NCBI GenBank assembly: GCA_000720995.1
Contig: JOEL01000005.1
Coordinates: 167,299 to 231,298 of the forward strand
Length of the DNA: 64,000 bases
Direction: 5' to 3'
Source of the DNA: Streptomyces celluloflavus
Lineage (GTDB): Bacteria; Actinomycetota; Actinomycetes; Streptomycetales; Streptomycetaceae
Position 1 is the stretch's first letter. Each line of letters opens with the position of its first letter. This document shows positions 52,065-59,690 of the stretch, piece by piece. Both the position numbers and the translations under genes were made by a program. The notes under the pieces were generated by a model. The model ran no database searches, had not been told where the DNA came from, and worked only from the letters and a program-made list of their open reading frames with translations.

Positions 52065-53237
52065 TCACCATGTCACCGGAAGCTGGACCAACCCGCCGAT
52101 CAGCGTGGTGAGGCGCAGCCTCAGCTCGTCCACACCGACAGCCAGACGCAGGGTCGGGAATCGCGCGACGAGCTGGGTGAGCACCACCTGCAGCTGCATC
52201 CGGGCCAGCGTCGCGCCGACGCAGTGGTACGCACCGTGCCCGAACGCGAGACTGCCCGTCGCATCGCGAGTGACATCGATGCGGTCGGGGCCGGCGAAGA
52301 CCGTCTCGTCGTGGTTGGCCGCGATGATGTTCAGCAACACGAAGTCGCCGGCCCGGATGGTGACCCCGTCGATCTCGAAGTCCGTCAGCGCGTAACGGGG
52401 CATGCCGCCATTGTGCGGATTCGGCATCGACATCCGCAGGGTCTCCTCGACCGCACCGGGGATGAGCCCCGGGTCGCGCAGCAACGCCTGCCACTGCTCG
52501 GGATTGGCCAGCAACAGCGACACACAGGTGCCGATCCGGGCCACCGTGGTCTCATAACCACCGAACAACAACAGCGCCGTCAGCCCGATGACCTCGTTGT
52601 CCTTGATCCCCTCGGTCGCACAGATCCTGGAGATCGCATCATCGCCCGGGTTCCGCCGCTTGTCAGCGACAAGCTGCCCGCAATAGGCGAACAACTCGGC
52701 CAGCCCCCGCTTGGACCTGACCGGGTCTCCGACGCCGGCGGCGTCCTGGGTCCAGCCGCCGAACCGGTCCTTGTCCTCCTGCGGCACACCCAGCCACTCG
52801 CACATCACCTGGATCGGCAACGACAGCGCCAGCGCCTCGCGCAGATCCACCGGAGGCGTCCGGCCGGCCACCGTGTCCAGGAGCTGCCGGGACACCTCTT
52901 CCACGTAGGGCCGCAGCGCCAGCATCCGCTCGGGGGAGAAGTGCGGCTCCAACAGCGCCCGCAACCGGGCGTGGTCGGTGGCGAAGTCGCCCAGCAGGCC
53001 GGCGAGAATCGCGGAACCGCTGTCCTTCGCCGCGGCCTGCGGATCAGGATTCGAGCGGCTGAGCCGGTCGTCGTCGAGCAACCGCCGCACCCAGGCATGA
53101 CCGGTGACAAGCCACGCCTCGTCGCCCTCGGCGGTACGGACCCGATGGACCGCGCCCTGGGACTGGAGCGTGCGCAGTGCCGGTGCGAGGTGCAGCACAT
53201 TCGTCTGCTCGAAAGGCAGTTGAGTCGGGGTACTCAC
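52065..53237 (-). CDS. Cytochrome P450 (candidate benzastatin-type cyclase)
   Basis: A 390-residue soluble bacterial P450. The haem Cys lies in LAFGHGAYHCVGATLAR near residue 340, the ExxR pair in VEETLRMSMP near 278, and the I-helix reads LLLFGGYETTV, with GGYET in place of the usual AGxET. Its place directly in the small-gene/P450/prenyltransferase/NAT/N-oxygenase/pabAB operon makes it the best candidate for the cyclase that turns the O-acetylated hydroxylamine into an indoline or tetrahydroquinoline (BezE role). The GTG start overlaps the preceding small gene (GTGA) with GAGG 6 bases upstream. Confidence 0.93.
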   Translation of the reverse strand: MSTPTQLPFEQTNVLHLAPALRTLQSQGAVHRVRTAEGDEAWLVTGHAWVRRLLDDDRLSRSNPDPQAAAKDSGSAILAGLLGDFATDHARLRALLEPHFSPERMLALRPYVEEVSRQLLDTVAGRTPPVDLREALALSLPIQVMCEWLGVPQEDKDRFGGWTQDAAGVGDPVRSKRGLAELFAYCGQLVADKRRNPGDDAISRICATEGIKDNEVIGLTALLLFGGYETTVARIGTCVSLLLANPEQWQALLRDPGLIPGAVEETLRMSMPNPHNGGMPRYALTDFEIDGVTIRAGDFVLLNIIAANHDETVFAGPDRIDVTRDATGSLAFGHGAYHCVGATLARMQLQVVLTQLVARFPTLRLAVGVDELRLRLTTLIGGLVQLPVTW

Positions 53238-53464
53238 TGACGGCCTCCGCCGGAATCGAGGTTCGGACCACCGTGTCGAAGACGGTCGCGACGTACTGGG
53301 GACGGAAAGCCGCCCAGCGGCAGGTTGACCGGGTTCCGGGTCAGGGGCACGCAGCGGGCCCGCTCCCAGCGCTCGAACTCGCCGCGGATGACGGGTAATT
53401 CCGTGGCCGTCTTCGGCGACATGAAGGCGCGGGGCCCGGCCGACGAGGTGCCGAGTGCGCTCAT
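53234..53464 (-). CDS. Small protein, 76 aa, first gene of the PABA operon
   Basis: A 76-residue protein starting at ATG 53464, 9 bases after GGAGGAG, and ending with a GTGA overlap into the P450. The middle (TELPVIRGEFERWERARCV) is helix-like and followed by PLTRNPVNLPLGGFPSPV. No Cys pair, no membrane segment and no known domain. The strong ribosome site and coupling show it is real. It may be an electron-transfer or stability partner of the P450, or a small structural protein. Confidence 0.72.
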   Translation of the reverse strand: MSALGTSSAGPRAFMSPKTATELPVIRGEFERWERARCVPLTRNPVNLPLGGFPSPVRRDRLRHGGPNLDSGGGRQ

Positions 53465-53591
53465 AGGGCTTCTCCTCCGGTCACGACGCCTTCCCTGTTA
53501 CCGGTCAGAAGCTACGCGCATGGGGTTCGCGAATTGCACCACAGGAAATCACTGTGTGGCATTACCGGAATTTTTGCGATCATTCTGGCTG

Positions 53592-53876
53592 CCATCCTGG
53601 TGGGCAGCCCTGAGCGTGTCAACGATGCGGCGTGCGCATCTTCCGGTTTAGGGAAAACCCCAAAGAGGACGGCACAGGGCCGGATTTGGGCTACGCTGCG
53701 GATTGGTGGCCGCTGGGCGGCACCCAAGGTCGTGCTTCGAGTCCGGCTGTCGAGCCGGCGTCCAACGGCGGATAACACTTTCCGAGAAGGACGCGGTTTC
53801 CACCGACTGGCGTGGACGCTCTGTTCGGCGACGCAAGCCAGACGTTCCGGCGCGGACGCCGTGGCACGGAACGGAG
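53592..53876. repeat. Imperfect direct repeat, left copy (285 bp)
   Basis: 285 bases match 57867-58151 in the same orientation without net gaps, at roughly 85-90% identity by eye; weaker similarity extends perhaps 40 bases further left. Frames are open through both copies, but differences change amino acids freely, so it is not a conserved protein. It includes a GGTTT-AGGGA-AAACC dyad at 53645-53659. The region 53465-53979 holds this repeat and the promoter of the plus-strand P450, no gene. Confidence 0.8.
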
Positions 53877-53979
53877 TGAAACGAGTAGCGGTGAGCGGTT
53901 CTGCCGGCCGAGCAATATCACACAACGTCACTGATTATTGCCGAGAACGGCTCACGATAGCTTGAGAGGTGGAATGGCC

Positions 53980-55224
53980 ATGTCTGTTGATTCCGGGCAA
54001 TTGCAGGAGGACAGGTCGTTCGATCCATATGGCGCGCATCGCGACGACCCGTATTCCTTTCTGACCGGCATCGGAGAGAAAGAACCCGTTTTCTACGCCC
54101 CTTTGCTCGACGCCTGGTGCGTCACCCGCCGCGAGGACATCATTGCCGTACTGCGCGACGACCAGAGCTTCTCGGCGCGCGACCACAATCCCCGCCCCTC
54201 GGTCGCGCTGCCCGAGGACGTGACACGCATGCTGCGCACCTGGCGCGGAGCCGATGCGCTGGCCGTCGGCTCGCTCGACCCGCCCGAGCACACCAGGATC
54301 AAGGAAGTGCTCAACGTCGGGTTCACACCGGCCAGGGTCAGAGCATTCGAACCCACGATCCGCACGATCGCCACCGACCTCGTCGAGCGGGTGGCGGTCG
54401 CGGAGGAGTTCGACTTCATCAAGGAGTTCGCGGTTCCGTACTCCCTCGAGGTGATCGGCCGACGCCTCGGGATTCCGGACGAGTACCTCGACCGCTGCCG
54501 CACATGGTCCGAGCAACGCATCGAACTCATGATGGTGCGAGGCCACACCGATTTCGACCGGCTGCGTGAATACGCCCGCGGCCTGATGGAGTTCGGAGCA
54601 TTCGCCCGGTCACTCGTGCAGGAACGGCTGGCCTCACCGCAGGACGACCTGATCAGCGAACTGCTCCACGAGGGCAAGGCCGGCCGCACGCTCACCGCCG
54701 ACGAGGCTTCCGTCATGATCCCCACACTGATCTTCGCGGGACACATGACCTGCGCCGAGGCGCTCGGCACCATCCTCTTCCAGCAGTTCCAGGCCCCCGG
54801 AGGCTGGACCGCGGTGGCCGACGGGACGATCGCCACACGGGACCTCGTCGAAGAGGGGCTGCGGTTCGACAGCCCGCTGGCGGGCATGTACCGGACCGCG
54901 GTCAGCGACGTAGTGGTCGGCGACGTCCCCCTGGCCGCGGGAAGCCGACTGCTTCTGCTGTACGGAGCGGCCGGCCGGGACAGCAACTCCTCCGCATGTC
55001 CGGCCGCGTTCAGGCCAGGCAGCGGGTCCGCCTCGCATCTCGCGTTCGGGCACGGCATCCACTTCTGCCTCGGAGCCGGATTCGCCCGCTCGGAACTGGA
55101 GATCGCGATACAGGCCCTCGCCACCAGGATGCCGGGTCTGACACTGGCACCGGGGCCGCTGCCGCATCACCGGCCGGTGTTCCCGCTCCGGGCATTGACC
55201 GAGTTGCGGGTGCGGCAGCGGTGA
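53980..55224 (+). CDS. Cytochrome P450 (second, hydroxylase-type)
   Basis: A 414-residue P450. Haem loop LAFGHGIHFCLGAGFARSE near residue 360, ExxR in VEEGLRFDSPL near 298, I-helix LIFAGHMTCAEALG near 255, where the usual Glu of AGHE is Met. N-terminal DPYGAHRDDPYSFL is typical of CYP107-like enzymes. ATG 53980 has GAGGTGGA at good spacing; ATG 53974 is an alternative. It is outside the coupled operon and inside the repeat-bracketed segment; a likely role is terminal oxidation of the prenyl chain before O-methylation (as in virantmycin side chains), which is inference. Confidence 0.92.
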   Translation: MSVDSGQLQEDRSFDPYGAHRDDPYSFLTGIGEKEPVFYAPLLDAWCVTRREDIIAVLRDDQSFSARDHNPRPSVALPEDVTRMLRTWRGADALAVGSLDPPEHTRIKEVLNVGFTPARVRAFEPTIRTIATDLVERVAVAEEFDFIKEFAVPYSLEVIGRRLGIPDEYLDRCRTWSEQRIELMMVRGHTDFDRLREYARGLMEFGAFARSLVQERLASPQDDLISELLHEGKAGRTLTADEASVMIPTLIFAGHMTCAEALGTILFQQFQAPGGWTAVADGTIATRDLVEEGLRFDSPLAGMYRTAVSDVVVGDVPLAAGSRLLLLYGAAGRDSNSSACPAAFRPGSGSASHLAFGHGIHFCLGAGFARSELEIAIQALATRMPGLTLAPGPLPHHRPVFPLRALTELRVRQR

Positions 55225-55458
55225 CACGGAGACCAGGTCGTTTCTGACGGCCCGTGTACGGTGCCGTCCGCGCTTGTCCCGCTGCTCGTTCCGCTCGGCG
55301 ATGGCCGCCTTGCTGCCGCGGCGCCGCAGGCGGGCACGGTTGTCGCGGCCGGAGCGAACCGTGCCGCCGTGCAGGCGGCACGGCCGGCCCGGACCCCGCC
55401 GTCGAACGTGCGGGCCTGCCGGGGCCGGCAGGGGGCCCGGAACAGCACGCCGTCTCAC

Positions 55459-55502
55459 CACGTTGGGGTGGTGTACCCGCGCGGGTACACCACCCCAACG
55501 TG
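55459..55502. terminator. 44-base perfect palindrome between convergent genes
   Basis: Two 22-base arms with no spacer (centre ACCCGC/GCGGGT) lie between the plus-strand P450 and the minus-strand methyltransferase. Such a loop-free perfect palindrome can terminate both transcripts and might also form a cruciform. The rest of 55225-55673 appears non-coding. Confidence 0.75.
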
Positions 55503-55673
55503 CTGGAGACGGGCGAAGCTCGCGGCGCCGGCCGCTCTCCCGCGCGCACGGAGCAGGCCGGGTGCGGCAGAACCGGGAGCCTCGCTCGTCGTGCTTCGCT
55601 TCCCGCACAGGTGGGCTTCTCCGAGCCGGCCGAGCGGCGGCCGGCTGAAGATGCCCGGGAACGGCGCTCGAGG

Positions 55674-56504
55674 TCAGGCGCGGACCGCGGTCAGGAAGAG
55701 ATAGCCGCTCTCCGGGACGGACCCGAACTCGCGCATGAAGTGGAGGAGTGAGGCGGCCTGTTCCTCGCCGACCAGTTCGGCCAGCTTGTCGCGGACGGTC
55801 TCCACGGCGTCGGCCATCAGCCCAAGAGTGCGGATGACGTTGTCGGTGATGTCGGTGATCTCCACGTCGACGAAACCGTTGTCGGCCAGCGCCTTGCGGT
55901 ACTCGTCCACAGTGCCCAAGGAGCGCACCCCGTAGTGCTCGACGACATGGTCCAGGACCACGCGTCCCTCAGGAGTGATCGGGTCGCGCTGGATGACGTC
56001 GGCGATGGCGAGGCGGCCCCCGGGGCGCAGGACACGGGCGGCCTCGGAGATCACCTGGCCCCGGTCGGGCATGTGCCACATCGACTCGAACGCCCAGGCC
56101 GCGTCGAACGAGCCGTCGGGGAAGGGCATGTCCATCGCGTCCCCGAACTGGAACGTGGCCCGGTCGGCGAGCCCGGCCTCGGCCGCGAGCTTGGTGGCAT
56201 CCGCCACCTGGATCCGGCTGACGGTGATGCCCACCACGTCCACGTCGGAAGTGCGGACGAGCCGCTGTGCGGGGTAGCCGATGCCGCAGCCGATGTCCAG
56301 GACCCGCTGGCCGGGCTGCGCGGCGAGACCCGAGATCATCAGGTCGGTCAGGCGGTCCGTGGCCTCTTCGACGGAGCTGTCGTCGGCGTCGTTCTCCCAG
56401 TAGCCGTAGTGGATGTTGGGGCCCCACGCGGAACCGTAGATCCGGCCGAACCCGTCATACACGTTGAGGACATCGCTGTGAGCGGGAGACTGATCGAGCG
56501 TCAT
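55674..56504 (-). CDS. SAM-dependent methyltransferase (UbiE/EryG-like, candidate O-methyltransferase)
   Basis: A 276-residue class I methyltransferase. Motif I is VLDIGCGIGYPAQRL near residue 70; FPDGSFDAAWAFESMWHM near 130 and RVLRPGGRLAIADVI near 160 are the post-motifs. N-terminal NVYDGFGRIYGSAWGPNIHYG is typical of the sugar/polyketide O-methyltransferase group related to EryG and RebM. It could methylate a hydroxyl generated by the neighbouring P450. ATG 56504 follows ACGGAG. Convergent with the P450, separated by the 44-base palindrome. Specific acceptor unknown. Confidence 0.9.
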   Translation of the reverse strand: MTLDQSPAHSDVLNVYDGFGRIYGSAWGPNIHYGYWENDADDSSVEEATDRLTDLMISGLAAQPGQRVLDIGCGIGYPAQRLVRTSDVDVVGITVSRIQVADATKLAAEAGLADRATFQFGDAMDMPFPDGSFDAAWAFESMWHMPDRGQVISEAARVLRPGGRLAIADVIQRDPITPEGRVVLDHVVEHYGVRSLGTVDEYRKALADNGFVDVEITDITDNVIRTLGLMADAVETVRDKLAELVGEEQAASLLHFMREFGSVPESGYLFLTAVRA

Positions 56505-56693
56505 GAAAAACTCCGTATCGTTGTGAAGGCGGCGGAAAGCCGCGACTCGCAGCCCTACCGGCCGGCGAAAACCCTGGTCGACCGCGATGGAACTCGGCGG
56601 TTACCTCGAAGGCGGGCGGAAACCCGCTGCGCTGGGCTGGGCAACCCCAGCCCAGCGCCTGCCTGATTTTCCGCGTCTCTGCCCGCCCCTTGC

Positions 56694-57605
56694 TTACTTC
56701 AGCTCGAAGCGCAAGAAACCCAGCCGCGCGCCCCCGGCCTGCCACTCGGCGCCAAGTGCCCGGTTCGCCAGCAGAGATATCCTCAGCTGCCTGCGATCAA
56801 CCGGCGAGAGACCGCTGTCGCTGTCCAGTACCGCCTCCGTCCAGGCGACACTCTCCTCCCAGAACGGTGCGGTCGCCGCCGTGGCGTCGACGTCATCGAC
56901 CAATTCGAAACCCGCGGCCTCTGCGGCCTTCACGTAGTCGAGCACCGTGGCAGGTTTCGTGTAAAAGTACTCGGCCCACACATCGGCCCCGTGCGGGCGC
57001 GTGATGAATAGTTCTTCGATGCACACACTCGCGCCCGGACGAAGCACGCGTGCCAGCCGCTCGAACCACAGCGGACGGTCGAAATATCCGCTGCTCTCGA
57101 TCGCTACCGCTGCGTCGTAGGGGCCGCTGTCCAGGGGCAGTTGCTTCGCATCGCTGACCAGTGCGCGAACCCTCCCGCCCACGCCGCATTCCCGCGCGAA
57201 CCCCTCGACCACCGGCGCGTGCTCCGGCGCGTTGGTGACCGCCGTGACGTCGGCGCCGTACTCCTCCGCCCAGAAGAGCGAGCCCCCGCCGAGACCGCAG
57301 CCGACATCCAGGACCCTGCCCGACAGCCGCTGCTCGGCGTCCCAGATCTTGGCCGCATACCGCAGCAGATCCTCTTGATGACGCCGTATGCTGCCGCGAA
57401 TATCGTTCGGTGTCACATCGTCAGCACGCGGCGGCGCTTCGAAGGAAGGGTAATAACCTACGTGATAGTGAATCCTGGGACCAGGCCCGTACTTGCGGAC
57501 AAGTTTGGCTGTCTTGTCGTCGTAGTACTGACCGACTATTTTCACCTCATCCTGAGGGTCCAGCGCTGCTTGAGGTGAACTTGAAAGCTCATCCAGATTC
57601 GACAC
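56694..57605 (-). CDS. Geranyl-diphosphate C6-methyltransferase-like enzyme (BezA-like)
   Basis: A 303-residue SAM methyltransferase with motif I VLDVGCGLGGGSLFWAEEYG near residue 100 and a terpene-methyltransferase-like N-terminus (GQYYDDKTAKLVRKYGPGP). By direct count Glu170 (VAIESSGYF) and Trp210 (GADVWAEYF) fall at the positions I recall as the catalytic base and the substrate-pocket residue of BezA, which methylates GPP at C6 in benzastatin biosynthesis. This numbering is from memory and must be checked. If right, the prenyl donor is 6-methyl-GPP. The GTG start has GGAGGAG 7 bases upstream. Not coupled to its neighbours. Confidence 0.85.
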   Translation of the reverse strand: MSNLDELSSSPQAALDPQDEVKIVGQYYDDKTAKLVRKYGPGPRIHYHVGYYPSFEAPPRADDVTPNDIRGSIRRHQEDLLRYAAKIWDAEQRLSGRVLDVGCGLGGGSLFWAEEYGADVTAVTNAPEHAPVVEGFARECGVGGRVRALVSDAKQLPLDSGPYDAAVAIESSGYFDRPLWFERLARVLRPGASVCIEELFITRPHGADVWAEYFYTKPATVLDYVKAAEAAGFELVDDVDATAATAPFWEESVAWTEAVLDSDSGLSPVDRRQLRISLLANRALGAEWQAGGARLGFLRFELK

Positions 57606-57866
57606 GGGTCACTCCTCCAGAGCTCGGATGCTGACAACGTTGGCGAATGGCCTGCTTCGAACGTCAGGCTGCGCTCGCCACCATTTCGGCGAGGATTCCT
57701 GGTTCAGCAAGGATCACCGGACGGATTCCATGCTCATCAACTGTGCCGGCACCTTTCGCACATACGAGAGTCACCCGGCACCGAGGACAATCAGCCGATC
57801 CGTGAAGCCGCACTAATGACCCGGAATCCCTGAGTGGTACCGAAATCGAGTGGCGACTATTGGACA

Positions 57867-58151
57867 CCATCCTGAAGGGCTGCTCTGGGCGTGTCAACGA
57901 TGCGGCATGCGCCTTCTCCGGTTTAGGGAAAACCCCAAAGAGGGCGGTGCAGGAGCGGATTTGGACTACCCTCTGGATTGGTAGCCGCTGGACGGCACCC
58001 AAGGTCGTGCTTCAAGTCCGGCTGTTAAGCCGGCATCCAACGGCGGATAAGACTCCCCGAGAAGGACGCGGTTTCCACCGACCGGTATGGACGCCCTGTC
58101 CGGCGACGCGAGCCAGACGTTCCGGCGCGGACGCCGTGGCGCGGAACGGAG
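57867..58151. repeat. Imperfect direct repeat, right copy (285 bp)
   Basis: Partner of 53592-53876 at a constant offset of 4275 bases. It lies upstream of the minus-strand methyltransferase at 56694-57605. Together the copies bracket exactly P450, both methyltransferases and the palindrome. The surrounding 57606-58655 region has no well-supported gene. Confidence 0.8.
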
Positions 58152-58416
58152 CGGCGGACGGACCGTAACCGATCGGGACCAAACGATTCCCGTCGCCGAC
58201 GACACCGGCAAGGATGCGGTCGGGGAGAGCACGCGGCACCGAGCCGCGCCGGCCGTCGTCCCGGCCTGCCCGAACCGGCCGCGGCCACCACGCGGTTCTC
58301 CCCGGCGTCGCCGGCACACGAGGCCGCCGGCCGGACCGGCGTCACGCCTGGCGGCCGGTCCGAACCCGCCCGAAAGGCCGGCTACGACCGCTCACCACAC
58401 CCAGTGAGGAGCACTG

Positions 58417-58659
58417 TTGAGTGAACTGGCCGCCGGGGTACTCCGGCGACGGACCTCCCGCCGGACCATGGCAAGCACGGTGCCGGCCGGCGGCATCGCA
58501 CCGGTGTCGGTGCGGTCGACGACCCCCACACCCACCGCCGACATCGACGCCACGCCGCGACAGATCACCGAACTCACCGCCGCAGCCTGGCGGACGGCGC
58601 GGACGCAGCCGGTCGGACACAAGCGTGCGGAATACGGTCTCACCAACTCCCGGCACTAA
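58417..58659 (+). CDS. Possible small protein, 80 aa
   Basis: TTG start 6 bases after AGGAG, 80 codons ending 58659. The product is Thr/Ala/Arg-rich (SELAAGVLRRRTSRRTMAS) with no recognised motif. Could be a small peptide gene or an accidental open frame; the ribosome site is the only support. It overlaps the 3' end of the LuxR-like gene by 4 bases in opposite orientation. Confidence 0.3.
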   Translation: MSELAAGVLRRRTSRRTMASTVPAGGIAPVSVRSTTPTPTADIDATPRQITELTAAAWRTARTQPVGHKRAEYGLTNSRH

Positions 58660-58949
58660 TCCATGGCTTCCGGGGCTATACGCGGGGGCCATGTGTCTGT
58701 CCGCAGAATCTGGAGGACGAACGCCCTCGAAACCAGCGCGACACGATTCGGCGCTTGGAGTTTGTCGGACATGACACGGACGTGGTAATCGATGGTCTTC
58801 GAACTCAGGTGCAGCTCTCGCGAGAGCCGCCCGCTGGACAGGCCGGCCGCAACACCCTCCAGGATCCTGACCTGGATCGAACTGGGAACCCAGTCATCGA
58901 GCGGCTCGGACACTTCGCGGCATTTCTGATCAATAGCCATGGCACCCAT
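58656..58949 (-). CDS. LuxR-type HTH-only regulator, 97 aa
   Basis: A short protein whose C-terminal half is a LuxR/GerE helix-turn-helix: VRILEGVAAGLSSGRLSRE, LHLSSKTIDYHVRVMSDKL then NRVALVSRA. It lacks the receiver or ligand-binding domain. ATG 58949 or 58940 are possible starts. It may be a stand-alone DNA-binding activator of the adjacent cluster or a truncated regulator. It is the only regulator close to the PABA/C5N genes. Confidence 0.7.
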   Translation of the reverse strand: MGAMAIDQKCREVSEPLDDWVPSSIQVRILEGVAAGLSSGRLSRELHLSSKTIDYHVRVMSDKLQAPNRVALVSRAFVLQILRTDTWPPRIAPEAMD

Positions 58950-59379
58950 CCATTCCGTGCAGCCCGGCCGGGCCGTGTGCTTCGGACGATCCGATCGTTG
59001 GTCGATGTCCAGTGGGCGAGGAGCGGGCCGTCGTTGCCGACCGGACACCGAAGCGGGGGGGGCGGTCGCGTGATCACCGGCAGGTGACCGACCCGAACGC
59101 GTACCACTACCGCGCAGAGACTCCATGGATGGACCCGCGTGAGCGTTTTGGCCTGTGAAAGGCGTCCACAACCGTCTGCGGGAAGTGGGCTGCCGAGGAT
59201 ACCTGGCGAAGGTCTCCACCGCCCTGCTCGCCCATGCCGATGCCGAGAAGGCCCTCGACATCGCCACCGTCCGCTCGCGCTCGCCATCACGCATGGCCGG
59301 CACGGTGACGCACCCGCATTTCGCGAGGCCGCGATAGTGGTCCCCGGCCGATCAGCCGGCCCGGGACCACACCGGACAC

Positions 59380-59690
59380 GGTCCTCAGCGGCAATGCGTG
59401 CTCGTCCCGGGCGACCCGCGACCACCTGCGGCGGCGCGGTGTCCGGGCCGTGAGCCCGCAGCCGGCCGGCCGAACAGCCCCAGCGCAAGCGTCTCGGCAG
59501 CCGTGGCGGCAGACCGCCGGCCTTCGACCGCGACGCCTACAAGCAGCGCACCACCGTCGAGGGCCGCGTCGACAAGCCCAAGCGGTGGCACGGCATGGTC
59601 GCCGGCTGTGACAAGACCTCCACCGTCAACCTCGCCGCCATCCCCATCCGGTCCACGCGGCGATCCGGGAGAAACGGCCCAGCGGTCACG
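59380..59690 (+). pseudogene. IS5-family transposase remnant
   Basis: One frame reads SSRATRDHLRRRGVRAVSP; after a shift near 59465 another continues RKRLGSRGGRPPAFDRDAYK then QRTTVEGRVDKPKRWHGMV. These correspond to the C-terminal part of IS5 transposases (SRGGRPPAFD, YK.RN.VER, LKQWRG). The N-terminal half and both ends are missing. Dead remnant. Confidence 0.7.

Noticed and set aside
53534-53965. Plus-strand frame of 143 codons through the left repeat copy
   Set aside because: The matching frame in the right copy differs mostly by amino-acid-changing substitutions and ends differently, so it does not behave as a conserved protein.
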